The notes beneath the pieces were generated by a model, which was not told the DNA's origin, searched no databases, and was given only the letters and a program-made list of their open reading frames with translations. Below are positions 1 through 12,562 of a stretch of 64,000 nucleotides of DNA, in pieces (position 1 is the stretch's first letter; every line of letters starts with the position of its first letter). Source of the stretch: Bicyclus anynana (taxonomy: Eukaryota > Arthropoda > Insecta > Lepidoptera > Nymphalidae); contig NC_069110.1 in NCBI RefSeq assembly GCF_947172395.1, positions 7,074,127 through 7,138,126 of the forward strand. The letters run 5' to 3'. Both the position numbers and the translations under genes were made by a program.

Positions 1-233
1 TCAGTCCACCTGGTGGGGGGTCGACCAGCACTGCGTTATCTACTGCGGGGTCGCCATTCCAGCACCTTGGCACCCCAACGGCCCCAAAGGTCCATCGGCT
101 CTTAGAATTATGTGCCCCGCCCACAGCCGCTTCAGCTTCGCGACTCGTTGAGCTATGTCGGTGACTTTATCACTTGATCACACAGAGATACTCCGAGCAT
201 AGCTCGTTCCGTCGCCTGAGCCTTCTTATGAGG
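1..233 (-). mobile_element. RTE-type LINE 3' ORF fragment
   Basis: Read on the minus strand, the first ~60 bases encode a degenerate WGAKVLEWRPR...GRPPTRWTD motif, as in the C-terminal end of lepidopteran RTE endonuclease/reverse-transcriptase proteins. Stops interrupt the frame. The element is cut by the window edge. The same segment recurs at 13541 and 26550. Confidence 0.6.
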
Positions 234-389
234 CCCATAGTTAGCAACCAAGTCTCGGAAAGTCATAGATTGATACTGGAAAAAACATGGTTGTTAAATA
301 CTAACATAAGATATTTGAATGTGTGTACAAAACGTGATGCATACCAACATTCCAAACTTGAGCCAATATAGAAATTATAAAATCCTTAA

Positions 390-687
390 CTGTTTTTAAT
401 TTTATTCTCTAATTCTATACTAGTTAGTCCTTGATTACAATCTCAACTAATGATAAGTGATAAAGTAATTTAAGATGGAAGCGGTGGTAAGTTGTTAGGA
501 GTAGTATGAAAATCCACACTCCTTTCGATATTAACACGATTCGAAACGCTGGTTACTAGCCACGGCCGAAGCTTCCCACCAGCTAGACCTGGACCAATTA
601 AGAAAATCTCAATCGGCCCAGCCGGGGATTGAAACCAGGAGCTCCGTTTTTAAATCGGCGCCATACCACTGCGCCACGGAGGCCGTC
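390..687 (-). mobile_element. tRNA-derived SINE, family 2 (GGCGCAGTGG head)
   Basis: The head at the right end, read on minus, starts GACGGCCTCCGTGGCGCAGTGG and has a B-box-like motif, followed by the family's body and an AT-rich tail near 390. Other copies are at 43437, 57177 and 58372. The Pol III box layout supports a SINE. Confidence 0.8.
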
Positions 688-699
688 AAAAGGCTAGGT

Positions 700-1130
700 A
701 GCTTATATTTATCGCTGCCATAGACTAAGATATCTATTTGGATATTGTAAGACAAAGGGATCACGCATTGTTCAGGATACAGCTATCAACGTTCCCTTTG
801 TTTTCACTGCGCCTTGCGCGGCCATAACAAAATATACAAACCTCGAAATGTAACCGCTCGACCACACGCTCGCTCCGTATTTTGACTGATCATTAGTTAA
901 CTTTTAAACATTTGGCTAATATTGTAAAAAATTACATAATGTACATAACTAGAACAGAACTAAGACATATAATCCCAGCGGATCCCTATTTCTAGATCTA
1001 GATCGTTTTCCTTTTTTCCAAACAAACTAAGCGTCTAGTACTTAATTGTAGAGCTTTTGTGCCGTGGGAAGCATTCCGAAGGTGAAAAAATATTATAACC
1101 TAACAAATGAACTAACTAAAACACAAAGTG
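700..1130. other. no recognisable feature
   Basis: AT-rich intergenic sequence. I see no coding pattern, tRNA-like boxes or repeats shared with the rest of the window. Confidence 0.4.
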
Positions 1131-1330
1131 TGTGTCGGGCCACGCGCATTGTAGAGTTTCGTAGATTAAATTAGCACTTTAATCCCATAAGTAATGCACA
1201 AAAATACCGATAACGATATTTTACACCATGGGATAAAAAAATCATTCTCACTTTGCATGTAGGGAATGAACCAAAAAACTTTTTATTCAAATATTCTTTT
1301 TACCACTTTAGAGACGTAATGAATGTTCAT
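1131..1330 (+). repeat. dispersed repeat, same family as 24383-24996
   Basis: It shares the run from GTGTCGGGCCACGCGCA through the 'acaaaaataccgataa' and 'ctcactttgcatgtagg' blocks with the element at 24383. It is a diverged, 3'-truncated copy. This is the family that supplied segment A of the 1416-bp array. Confidence 0.7.
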
Positions 1331-3570
1331 ACCAATATTCAATTTTGACTTTCTAGTATTAACAGACTCTTTTCAGGGTCTTACTTAAGAATGTTTTTCA
1401 GGGTCTAACTTAAGAAAGTGTTGTCGCAAAGCTATGTCTGGCGACTGGGGTCATGAGGACCGGTTGAGGGTCTAGACTCCTGCTATCGCCCATAGCCAGT
1501 ACAATCCATACTCCATAATTGGTTATTGGATATTGGCTAACTACTTAGTTAAGAAACTGACGAACTATATTAGCCTTTATAAAATGAGATAGTTTAATAA
1601 TTGCTATCGTAGACACTTTAGTACTTTATTGTTATAATAAACTGAATTTAGGTTGTTTTACTTATGAATGAAGTGAGTATTATGAGTCACCGTCAATTAA
1701 TTACCTATTATATAAATGTTCTAGATTACGATTAGAAGCAAGATTAAATCTATTTGCACACCAATGTATGTAAACACCAATGTATGTAACGCTCTTTACC
1801 TAATGTTAGTTATTTAACATTTATGAAATCACAATTATTTACATTTGTTATCGCACAACACGTAGCTAACCAATTTTTAACTGAAATTATTATCAACGCT
1901 CACCAAATAGATTTATTTTATTAAGTAGGTAAATACGTATTTGAAAAAAAATCCGGAATTTTTTTAGCGCGGGCTAATTGACTAAATTTCGTGTTTATTT
2001 AAAAAAACATGAAATAATTTGATTTGCGCCTAAATTCCATCGGCTTTTGATGGTGATTCCCAGACAAAATCATTCTTAACTCCTGTAATGATCACTGTGA
2101 AACTGCATCCCGTAGAGACTGCACTGCATCGGTCGGTGATAACTGAAATTGTGAACCGCGCAATCGCAGAATTATTGAAGGTGCGAGAAGGAAGTCTAGC
2201 CTGAAACATAGCGCCAATACAGGATGCACTAAATGCACTGTTACTCCTACAAATTACTGCTCTCCTAGTAACTGAAATGCACTCGATGGCGATGTTGCCA
2301 CGCCGTATTGCACCGCGTTGCTGTTTATAGTATAAACAATGTTTGTAGATTCGGTTTCATATTTTAATCGACTATTCGCAGTAGAGAGAGCGAGACATCA
2401 CTTGTAGAATCTCCATCAGTGGTATGAATTCCCAGTGGAATTTGCATTCGCGTTGCATTTAGGAAGCATTCATTGAGCGGCCCATAGGCATGCGTCGCTG
2501 ATAACGATTAATTTAAGAATAGAATAGAAGATATTCTACTTCTTGGCTTATAGCTTAATTGTTTTATAAATATAGCTGTTACACGAAATAATAACAACGA
2601 GTAAAATAGCTCAAAAAGAGATTTACTGAAATATAAATGCTAGGTTCAAGAGGGCCCGTCCAGTGCAGCATTGTCAAAACTAGCTATTATTTGCTTATGT
2701 AGAGTCAAGTTAGTTATGTACAAAAATATAACAATAACAAGTAATTTATTTTTATAATTTATAGTAAGTTCCAAAATATTATTTTAATGAACACTTAAAC
2801 AAAAACGAACTATACAAAATATTGCTATTCACTTTTTAGATAATGGAATGTTCGGCGCTCTCACAGTTTATTAACACTTTTAATTTAAAATTATCTTATC
2901 ATAATTAACCTCAGATTACATATTAGTCTGAGTTATTAACTATATTTTTTTATTGTTCAATGAACTGATGAATAAATATTTTCTTATCTTAAATTGAAAT
3001 TCAACACCTCCCATACATTTTACCTACTAGCAACTTTGTAACTACAAACAGTAGACACAAGTTTTATACCAAATTACAAACCTCGATAAGTGTACAAGTT
3101 GTTATAATGATGGTATACTTCAATTTCACACATTTCTTTTATAGGACTTTTTTTTAATCGAGTCAACTTAATGAAAGAAAAATAATTATATCACTTAAAG
3201 TTATACCAAAAAAATAAAATATTATTATGTTCAGATCTTAAAAATCTTAATTACATAAAGCAGCGACAGCATTAAAAACCCTGAGTCAATATAAAAATAT
3301 TTAGAAAGTCCGAAATAATATAACTTGTTCAACAGAGATATTTTGAAAACCATTCAAATTAGTTTTAGATAATTAGGAAGTGTTTAAACCATATTTTGCG
3401 TTATGCCTGAATCGTTATGAATATCACTTACATAAAGTTGGAGCAGTATGGTCAAGGTCACGAATAAATATTTTGTTCCTGGGCCCAATGACTAGGTAGG
3501 TATCTGAGGTTTGCTGTGATAAGTTCATCGAACTACAAACAAACTAATATGGCTAGAGTAATCTCTTTTC
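1331..3570. other. AT-rich intergenic stretch
   Basis: No open frame of note and no repeat family that I recognise. Two near-identical phrases ('ttttcagggtct.acttaagaa') sit at 1371-1416 as a short local duplication. Confidence 0.4.
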
Positions 3571-3745
3571 AGCTCACTGTTGAGCACGACTCTCCTCTCA
3601 GAAAGAGAGGGGTCAGGCTAATAATCCAGCCGTATGAATATGTAAGTAATTATCCATCCAGCAGTATACTGGTTTCCTAACGGTATTTTTCATTCACCGT
3701 TTGGACACAGTAGATTGTGGTTTGGACGTGCGATATTTGATTTCT
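3571..3745 (-). mobile_element. SINE family 1, 3' half (interrupted copy)
   Basis: It matches the 3' half of the family-1 SINE on minus (from 'agctcactg...tgagcac' to 'gatatttgatttct'). It stops where the foldback element begins, and the SINE resumes at 4520. The two halves together make one SINE. Confidence 0.75.
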
Positions 3746-4520
3746 AATAAAAAATAACGTTTAAAAACTATAACCCGACTACGTGAAAAGGGGTCTAAAA
3801 AGAACGAAACAAGAAAATATTTCAGATTGAAATAGAGAAATGCAAAGGAACAAAAATGGTCACGGTAGAGCCGTGGTCGCACCCATTATATACCTCACAC
3901 GTACGTACAAGTACCTATATGTTTAAAATAGAAGTCGGTGGGACCACGGCTCTACCGTGACCATTTTTGTTCCTATGCATTTCTCTATTTCAATCTGAAA
4001 TATTTTCTTGTTTCGTTCTTTTTAGACCCCTTTTTACGCAGTCGGGATATAGTTTTTAAACTTTATTTTTTATTTAATACTTTTCCGTTACCCGATTGAG
4101 CCTAGCCTTGCAATATCTACTAGTACCTACGAATACCTACATCGTCGCATTCTGATATGAAACGACTGAACAGCGAGAACTTTACGATCGCATTTTAAAG
4201 ATATAGTTTGACTTAAACAATATGTTATTTATACATATTTGTAATGTGCTCGCCAAGGCCTTTCGTTTGATACCAAACGCATAGGGATTATCTTATATCA
4301 TATTTTTTTTCGAGGTTAGAATATCAGGTTTAAATTCCATCATATCATTTTTTATAAAATTTATATAGCCTACGTCACAAGTTGAATTATCACGAATCTT
4401 TTGACACCTCATTTATTAAAATCGGTTCAGTAGTTAAGGCGCTACGGCGGAACAAATATACGTGCATACATAAACTGCCAAAATCATTACCCTTCCTTTT
4501 GGCTTCGCCGTAGTCGGGTA
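3746..4520. mobile_element. foldback/TIR element inserted in a SINE
   Basis: Arms at about 3746-3887 and 3938-4070 are inverted copies, containing 'ggtcacggtagagccgtgg' and its complement. The element also carries the motif acccgactacg near its left end (3773) and the complement at its right end (to 4519). No coding capacity, so non-autonomous. It interrupts a family-1 SINE, which fixes its ends to within a few bases; flanking TAA may be the target duplication. A diverged copy lies at 18010-18625 in the opposite orientation. Confidence 0.75.
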
Positions 4521-4616
4521 AAAATGCACATAACTGAAAAGTGCATTCGCGTGCATGCCCCGCACCGGATTCGAATCTACGTCCTCCGGCTCATATCCAC
4601 TGGGCTATAACGGATC
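4521..4616 (-). mobile_element. SINE family 1, 5' half (interrupted copy)
   Basis: Head of the SINE on minus: 'gatatgagccgg...' with a B-box-like ggattcgaatc complement, and 'ctgggctat' as the A-box complement. It is the remaining part of the copy that starts at 3571. Confidence 0.75.
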
Positions 4617-4930
4617 AGTAATTAAGTAGTACCTATACCGCATTATAATTGCCTGTCTTCCAACTTTCAGCACACATAAACGCAGGTAGGTACATCACAA
4701 ACACAATCAGCCTCATCCCTCTGATCGATACTATGCAATGAACTACATAGAATCTCACGCTGCTTATGCGTTCCTAGTCGTGTTAGTAAAGTTACTAGTA
4801 ACTTTTAAAGTTCTATTATAGTTTCGGTTAATATTGAGAGACACGTGAAGAAGCGTCAGCCAAATTAGATTAATTGAATATAATCCTTAATTGCGATTAC
4901 ATAAACAAGACAAGATTCTCAATATTATCT

Positions 4931-5075
4931 ATATATATACTAATATTATAAAGAGGTAAAGTTTATAAGTTTGTAAAATTCTTTAAATGGGGTAATCTTC
5001 GGAACTACTGATCCGATTTTCCGAGTGCTATACTGGGAAAATCTTCATTTAATAAGCATTATAAAAACAGTTCTT
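4931..5075 (+). mobile_element. Helitron-like fragment, 5' end
   Basis: It begins 'actaatattataaagagg', the usual left end of the window's Helitron-like family, and continues into the 'ggaactactgatccgatttt' block. It lacks the CTAG right end. Confidence 0.5.
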
Positions 5076-5591
5076 AAGGTATGCAATACTTTGTTGCATG
5101 TATGAAGTGCACGCCACTTTGCCTAGCTGAAGCGTAAACAATGAGGCTGTCATTCCGGTCCGGTACAAGGTCAAGGGTTAAATTGGAAGAAGAAGAAATA
5201 CTTAATTGCACTCAAAAATAATTAAAACGCATTTAAAATGAATAATTTAAACTATTAACTTGAAAAGGCGGTCTTATTGCTATAAGCGATATCTACCAGT
5301 CAACTCCTGAAGAGAGGACTTGCGAAGAAAGAGCGGGAAGGTGCAATATAAAGGGTGTCATCTTTCAAACCTCCTAAAAACCAATCATAAGTCTTCAAAG
5401 AATGTTTTAAGACTCAGGTTGTATGGTCAACGATCTTTGCTTGTCCCTGTTGGTGACAAATTAAAAATGTCTTAAAATATTGTAACAAACTTTTTTTGAT
5501 ACCGTAAAGATTTCATTAATAAAGCAGAATTATCAAGATTTTTAGATATAAATACATGCAGCTGGCTTTTTTAGATATAAGTAAGTAACAT

Positions 5592-5800
5592 TGCATGCAC
5601 CTCCAACTTTTCAGTTATGTGGATTTTAAGAAATTAAATATCAAATATAGAAGGAAAAACGTCGTGAGGAAACCTTACTTGAGAGTTTTATTAATCCCCT
5701 ACGTGTGTGAAGTCTGCGAATCCGCATTGGGCCAGCGTGGTGGACTAAGGCCTAAGCCCTCCTATTCTGAGAGGAGACTCGCTCAACAGTGAGCCGAATA
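5592..5800 (+). mobile_element. SINE family 1, truncated
   Basis: It starts inside the family-1 SINE at 'tgcatgcacctccaac' and runs to 'gtgagccgaatat'. The tRNA-like head is missing. Confidence 0.75.
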
Positions 5801-6590
5801 TATAAATAAACTGACTGAACTACTACTAGATACAAAAGTGCTACGTGTATTACTTTATCTATTGCTGAAAACCATATGAAAATAGTTTCCGAGTTTGTCA
5901 AGAACAGATAAACATACAGACAGACGAGGCACAGGTCTTTCTATTAAAAGAATAATAGGTACAGGTATACCTATAGTTTTAGAATAACTAACGTTTTTAG
6001 TAGTGAATGTTGATGATCATAAATTAAATTAATTGATATTTATTCTTCTACATTTAAAAAAAAATATTTTAAAAGGATAATGACGTATCCTTCAAAATAA
6101 AAAAACTGCGCTCATCATAGCTTATTAAATTTTTTAAAAGCTGTTTTATTCAAAGGTTTTTTTAAACTGTTTTATACTAAGTATAAGATAATAAATAACT
6201 CCTTTATTAAGTAGGTATACTTTATATTTTAAATTCAAAAGTAATTTTTCCAGTAAAAGCAATCTAACTTCAATCTGAAGAATGAAAACTCTTCGAATGT
6301 TATGCGATGCTAGTAAATCAAACGCGTATCTCAGAATATACCTACACGCCGTCGCATTCCTCGTAGTTCGTACCTAGCTAGATCTACGCTAGGTTACTAG
6401 GTCATTCATTGAAACCTAACTGCGCACCACCCTCCATCCTGTGGATCAATAAAACGTTTGACGTCACATTGTTTAACCTCTTACCCTATTCTGCATCCCT
6501 GGTAGCCTGTACAACGTCCTTAGAGGGAAAACGGACAGATGGGATGTGATATCGAAAGACATTGTCATCATAATTTATCATCATCACCAT
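5801..6590. other. AT-rich intergenic stretch
   Basis: No gene or known repeat recognised. Confidence 0.35.
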
Positions 6591-6672
6591 CATTCATCAT
6601 CATCAATAAAATCTTTATCATCATAATCATCATCAACAACAACAACAACAACAACAACAACATCTAACACAA

Positions 6673-6723
<51 letters not shown>
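6591..6723 (+). repeat. compound microsatellite (CAT)n-(CAA)n-(CAT)n
   Basis: Irregular ATC/CAT triplets are followed by nine or so CAA units near 6632-6662, then about 17 uninterrupted CAT units at 6673-6723. Confidence 0.95.
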
Positions 6724-6810
6724 TACTGCGTACCATCTTCGGATCAAAGTCTGGCGGTCAATATGCGAAAAAAAACTTTTCTATATTCCACGATTCTTCG
6801 CTTCAAATCT

Positions 6811-7015
6811 ATACTAATATAATAAAGCTGAAGAGTTTGTTTGTTTGTTTGTTTGTTTGATTGAACGCGCTAATCTCAGGAATTATTGGTCCGATTTGAA
6901 AAATTCTTTCAGTGTTAGATAGCCCATTTATCGAGGAAGGCTATAGGCTATATATTATCCCCGTATTCCTACGGGAAGGGGAACCACGCGGGTAAGACCG
7001 CGCGGCGTCAGCTAG
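6811..7015 (+). mobile_element. short Helitron-like element ending in CTAG
   Basis: It runs from 'atactaatataataaagctg' through '(gttt)n', 'ctcaggaattattggtccga' and 'tatcgaggaaggctatagg' to 'cgcggcgtcagctag'. The CTAG end is the classic Helitron 3' end; assignment to Helitrons is inference. Relatives lie at 25050 (-), 43107 (+), 55615 (-) and 59026 (-). Confidence 0.65.
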
Positions 7016-7514
7016 TAATTAATAAATACAGCAATATGCACATCATTATTTAGCCCAAAAGTTAGTGTGGTTCGTGTTAAATGGGACCAAAGTAGCTGAT
7101 TTCTATCATTTAATTATACGAATACCGTATACATACAATCTAAACGTACACCCAGAGTCTAGAAAGCACCCATGTCATCATCAACACACAAATATTTTCG
7201 AGTTGTGTGAAACGAATGCCATGGATGCAGAAAGTAGGATCACTACCCACTGCGCTACGTGACCTTCAAATTACTATTATAAAAGATTTGTAGAAGCATT
7301 GGTATTCTGAAAAGGATACGTGGTAAGTTATAAAAGCTTTATAGAATTGGTTCCTGAAAAGGATACGTGGTAATTTATTGAACCTGTACTACCCCGACCC
7401 CTGGTAGTATGACTTGGTGCCCCAAAAATGTTAAATATTATTTTTTAGTAAAAAAAACTACATTTTCCCATCTAATATTATATTGAAACTGTCTTAAACT
7501 AAACTAAAAATATT

Positions 7515-10500
7515 TTATTGAATGTTATTTGAAGGTAATGCTTGAAGAACATAAGGTGTAGACGTCAGTTCTGGATTCGTCAACTGTGCCGCATAATAAA
7601 GAGTGTCACCATCTTGCACTGGTTGCACGTTTGACAAGTTGAGGAAGTCAATATTCTGAGCAACCCGAGCGTACTGCTCCATTATCAAAGCGCTCGTCTC
7701 ATCCATATGTGAGCGCATATGGAAATTCAAATGGCTGCTTTGCTTAAATCGCTTTTTGCAAATCGGACATCCGAATGGCTGTATGTTTGTGTGAGTCCTC
7801 ATATGTTGACGGAGGTGGACCGATTGCGAGAAACATTTGCAACATATCACACATTTGAACGGCTTAACTTTCGTGTGGGTGCGCAAATGTTGGTCGAGTC
7901 CCGCTTTTTGAGTGAAGGATTTGCTGCAAAACTTGCAAACGAACGGTCGGATTCCATTGTGCATACGCATATGTTGTTGGAGACCGCCAACTTGAGTGAA
8001 CCTCTTTGAACATATGTAACACTGGTGGGGTTTCATTTTCGCGTGCACTACTCGCTTATGCTCGTCATACTGAGCACTGTCAAAGAAGGTGAGTGCACAA
8101 GAGTGACAAGAGAAGGTGGTAACGTTATGAGTTTCCATCTGAGAGGCTAACGAGTTTGTTGGATACAAATTCCTGTCCAGGCGTTTCTCACATACTTGGC
8201 AACGCAAGGCGGCCTTCCGTCGCTTAGTATGCTCTTCCCGGTAATGCAAAGAATACTCACAGCAGTTAAAGAATATCTGGCGACATTGAACGCCCATGTT
8301 CACTGTTGATGGTAATGTGCAAGTGAACGGACCCCTGTAACAAAAAAGTTATGAGCCATAAGCCAGCTATTGACAGTTGGCCTTTAGCGTTATAATCAAT
8401 TTTTCACAAATCCCGTTTTTTCCGAGATAAAAAGTAGCTTAAATGTTGCTCCATAAATTCTTCTATCTTCCAATGAAAGTCCGATTAAAAACATTTCAGC
8501 CGTTCCGAAGATTAGCCCGAACAAACAGACAGACAAAAAATTAAAAAAAAAAATATCTTGTAAATAACAAAAAGCACTTGAAAATACATTTATTTTGAAG
8601 TCATATAGACAGATACTTAAATTTTATTTATATCTATTCGTACCTACAAAATTACCTCAAGTCCACAGGTTTCTTTTCGGGTTTTGATTTCATTTTTTTG
8701 ATCATGTTATCAAGGCGGGATTTCTTCACACGGGCACTCTCACTGCTCTCGTATTTCACAATCAAATAGCTGGTGCATTCGGTATAGGTGCGCATAGTTA
8801 GGCCGTCTTTTTCCACCTTTGAATCTCCCTCGGAGTTCTTTAGAGGTACAAATTGAAAATCCGATAATGCATCGAATTTCTGGAAACAGATAACAAATAA
8901 CATTAAAAAAAGAATTTACTACTTATCAACGTGAGTGATATGATGGAATTCAACAAAATTCGTCAACTATAATATTGTCGGCGATATTGATTGAAATTGT
9001 TCCATTGCGTTGCATTGAACCTGAAAAAAAATATTGTCCTTAGGTCCTTTGAGAATCCATTACAATTTATTTTTATATACTACAAATAAATACTAATATA
9101 ATGTATAAACACAGCCCAGACACTGAAAAACGCCCATGCTCAATTCCACAAATCAAAAAAAATCAAGATTAATTAATTTCAATTAGGTTTACAAGCACTT
9201 TTGAAAGGTCAGGTTATGCCATAATTTATTTTAAATTAATGGTGGTAATTATAGTCGAATACTTAAAATTAAAGTTACGAGGGTTCCAAAGGCGCATTGG
9301 TCCAAGAAGTCCCACACCAAGAATTGTCCCACAACAAACTCTGCCAAGTTTTCTTTTTTTTTTATTATTATTTTTTTAATATTTTACAGTTGTGGGCACC
9401 CACGGCCTTGAATGTAGAACTAGAAAGCTGGGTCGACTACCTCCTGCGCCACGAGCTATCCTAAATAAAATGATAATTGATGAATGTACCTGATCGTGTA
9501 AATCCAAAGTCGGCCAATCTTCAGGACCGGAGTCGTTTGAGCCGTGTTGCATGTTTTTGTGATTTTGCAAGGCGTTTGCATTGTAAAAGGTCTTCTTACA
9601 CACATAGCAAACGTAGTTAGCAATTTCATCCTCCTTCTTTGGCACTGGTTTCTAAAACATTTTTAATATTAACCTTCATGTTTTTGATAACTTCTTAAGG
9701 GAGGGTAAATCGCTTGGTAATGGAACGCATTACATCGCCACTCTGGCTGGCTTGAGCTCGCGTTTAAATTAGTTTATGTTAGTTATAATAATAAAAATAT
9801 AATTATAAACCGTTTATTCCCAAATCACACATACAAAATATTAAAATACAAACAATTAAAAAAGTAAAATAAAAAATATTTATTGCAGGTTGATATTATT
9901 CATTATTGTAGTTGTTTTATTTGGGTACCCTCCAGCATGACCCAACGCGCTCTGTCCGCACTCCGCAGCAAGCCTCGTCCATGTACGACATTATGTTAGT
10001 TAGTTATTTATTTATTAGTTACGCACACTTTTTTTTTTCATTTTCTATCTATTAATATACATTAAGCCGTGATAGCCCAGTGGATATGACCACTGCCTCC
10101 GATTTCGGAGGGTGTGGGTTCGAATCCGGTCCGGGGCATGCACCTCCAACTTTTCAGTTGTGTGCATTTTAAGAAATTAAATATCACGTGTCACAATCGG
10201 TGAAGGAAAACATCGTGAGGAAACCTGCATACCAGAGAATTTTCTTACTTCTCTGCGTGTGTGAAGTCTGCCAATCCGCATTGGGCCAGCGTGGTGGACT
10301 ATTGGCCTTACCCCTCTCATTCTGAGAGGAGACTCGAGCTCAGCAGTGAGCCGAATATGGGTTGATACTGATGAATATATATTCTGTGTCATTTTCACGG
10401 CTAAACCGCTGAACTGATTTGGATGATATTATAATGATAAATAGGTTACAGCTACTTTGTAACATGAACTGGTAGTGCATGCCCCGGACCGGATTCGAAT

Positions 10501-11419
10501 CCACACCCTCCGGAATTGGAGCAGAGGTCGTATCCACTGGGCTACCACGGCTATCACCCTCCTCTAATGAGTCGGAAAGGCTGTTATGGTACGCGTCCAC
10601 AGATCCGCATCGCATACGTATCGGACGCATCGCATCAAAAGAATTTTTAATTTTACGACCCACGACCTCTCGGTGTTGAGACTGGTCCGTTTAATGTGGA
10701 GCTATTGAGGCTCGCAAATAAAATGATTAGCCCAACTGGTGGTAAGTAGGTATAAAACCTTCATCTATGAACAAATTAACACTTCGCAGAAGATATTATG
10801 AAAATTTTAGTTTGAAGGCATTAATAGATACCTACCTAACTAAGCATTTTTTTTGTCTGTCTGTATGTTCGTCGTTTTGTTGTCCGTGCATCACGCTAAA
10901 ACTACTGAATCATATCAAATCGTTCATTATAAGTTGAAAATGAGTTATATTTTTGCAAAATGATTAGATTACTACCTACTAGAACCGTGATAGTCCAGTA
11001 GTTACGACCTCTGCCATCAATTCGGTGAGCAAAGGTTCGAATCCGGTCCAAGGCTTGCACCGCCAACTTTTCGGTTATGTACATTATAGGTAAGAAAAAA
11101 GTATCACGTGTCCCACACGGTGACAGAAAACAGTCGTGAGGAAAACTGCATAGATCTGAGAATACCTATTCTTAATTCGTGTGAGAAGTCTGCCAATCCG
11201 TTATGATGATGACCTATCTACTTAGAAAAAGAGATTCTTTTCTAAGTAAGTAGGTATATAGGTAGAGTAAGAATGGTTTTATTAAATGAATAGGTAAATA
11301 CGATATTTTACCTTACGATAAAATTTACGATATTTTATTACCTTCAAAAACTCAAAAAATATATCTTTAGACGACGCCTCAATAGAATATGAAAGTGAAG
11401 CTTTATTCCCTTGCTCCAT
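7515..11419 (-). CDS. C2H2 zinc-finger protein, four exons, 427 aa
   Basis: A probable nuclear DNA-binding protein. Exons on minus: 11419-11342, 9651-9490, 8879-8656 and 8334-7515, each with consensus AG/GT sites and matching phase (0, 0, then a split codon AG|G). It starts MEQGNKASLSYSIEASSKD. One C2H2 finger lies at residues 41-62 (C41, C44, H57, H62). Exon 3 is a Lys-rich linker with no finger. Exon 4 opens with two irregular Cys-rich finger-like units (about 158-224). Five fingers follow: 231-252, 260-280, 288-308, 316-336 and 344-364; the last four are canonical 28-residue repeats. The tail is acidic/polar. I see no ZAD, BTB or KRAB domain. The TAA stop at 7517-7515 overlaps an AATAAA, and another AATAAA lies near 7379-7374. 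I infer a transcription factor; targets are unknown and I recognise no named orthologue. Confidence 0.88.
9700..9980. other. intron sequence, nothing recognised
   Basis: First intron of the zinc-finger gene, AT-rich, with no clear repeat. Confidence 0.35.
10066..10374 (+). mobile_element. tRNA-derived SINE, family 1, full length
   Basis: This is the best copy in the window. The A-box-like 'gatagcccagtgg' and B-box-like 'gggttcgaatcc' are spaced as in a tRNA. A body ('cacctccaacttttcag', 'gtgaggaaacctgcatac') follows, and the 3' end is 'gccgaatatgggttgat'. It sits in the first intron of the zinc-finger gene. Confidence 0.88.
10475..10554 (-). mobile_element. SINE family 1, head only
   Basis: Only the tRNA-like part is present on minus (B-box and A-box complements 'ggattcgaatcc' and 'ccactgggctaccacgg'). 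Intronic. Confidence 0.75.
10984..11205 (+). mobile_element. SINE family 1, diverged
   Basis: It opens 'ccgtgatagtccagtag' and has a B-box 'ggttcgaatcc'. The body is decayed and lost after 'gtctgccaatccg'. Intronic. Confidence 0.75.
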
Positions 11420-12562
11420 TTTAATAAATTAGGTGGGTATTATTATTATTAAAATGTAACATCACAGCAACATAATTCTGTTGCAACCATAGTGTAACAT
11501 ATTTTTTAGACGTACGGATTTTCATTAATACAAAATAAGGTAGATAATGCAAATGTAGAAGTGCATCGTCCATAGATACTCTTACATGCACCGTCCATCT
11601 AGGCGCCAACTTCGTCGCCGTAAATGCCTGTGCGGTTTATTAATTTATTCTTTGCAGTGCGGCCTGCGCCTGTTTGCGAGGAGCTCGTAAGAAGTCCAAT
11701 AATACACTGTAATCTTTGGTAAGAAGCACGGAGTACATTTTGGTGTTCATGTTGCTTACTGTTTTATTCGTTCATCAACAGATAGCGCTTTTTGTTTTGT
11801 TTCATTTCCTCAGTAGATGAGGGTTCTAATATTAGTTTTTTTTATCTTCAATTACTTAATTTCATTTAGTATTTTGGTTATGAAAATATCTCTACTGATC
11901 TTAGATTCATCTGAGGTATAGATATGAATTATTGTTTATCATCTGTGGGTCGTGACAAAGACGTTTACCTGACAAACACAGACTTATTATGACCATAGAC
12001 TTGTAAACTCTATAGATGCATTCATCTTAACAATCGTTTCATTTTCTCAACTCCCAAAAAACCTGGATGGAAAAAAAGGACTCTGTAGAGTATTTCAATG
12101 GATTAGCACTTAAAGTAATAATTATGCGTCTGAGGATTAAAACGAGACAAGACGTTTCGCTAATCAGTTTTAACGCGTGGCCTTAAAATAACATATTATG
12201 TTGAACATTAGAACAAAATCTCTATTATATTCAAATTTTTTTGACAGTAGTAATAACAATTACGTATTTTTAAATTAATTATTTTTATTTTTAACAAATG
12301 GCATCGGGACAATTACACAATAAATCAGCTTTTTGTTCTTGTTAGACCGAACGCAACAATTAAACATCAATGTCAAAGTCAAAGTGAATATGTCAAAGTC
12401 AATTTTGAGTTTGAGCATTTTGTGACCATCAATAAAATTATTTGTTGTGTTGATTGAAATTTGAAATTTAATTTACTATCATGTATACAAAAAACAGTGT
12501 TTGTAATACAGCTAATTAACTGTAATTTTATGTAAATTATAAGTGAGGTTTCTTCAATAAAA
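11420..12562. promoter_or_regulatory. divergent intergenic region between two genes
   Basis: This 1.14-kb region separates the start codons of the zinc-finger gene (-) and the membrane-protein gene (+), so it should hold both promoters. A phrase 'tgtcaaagtcaa' occurs twice at 12371-12401. I see no confident TATA box or initiator. Confidence 0.4.

Noticed and set aside
7719..8009. 96-codon plus-strand frame
   Set aside because: It lies opposite the zinc-finger array exon and reflects the repeat pattern of that gene.
10066..10160. A true tRNA gene
   Set aside because: A and B boxes are present but no cloverleaf closes, and the same head recurs in many SINE copies.
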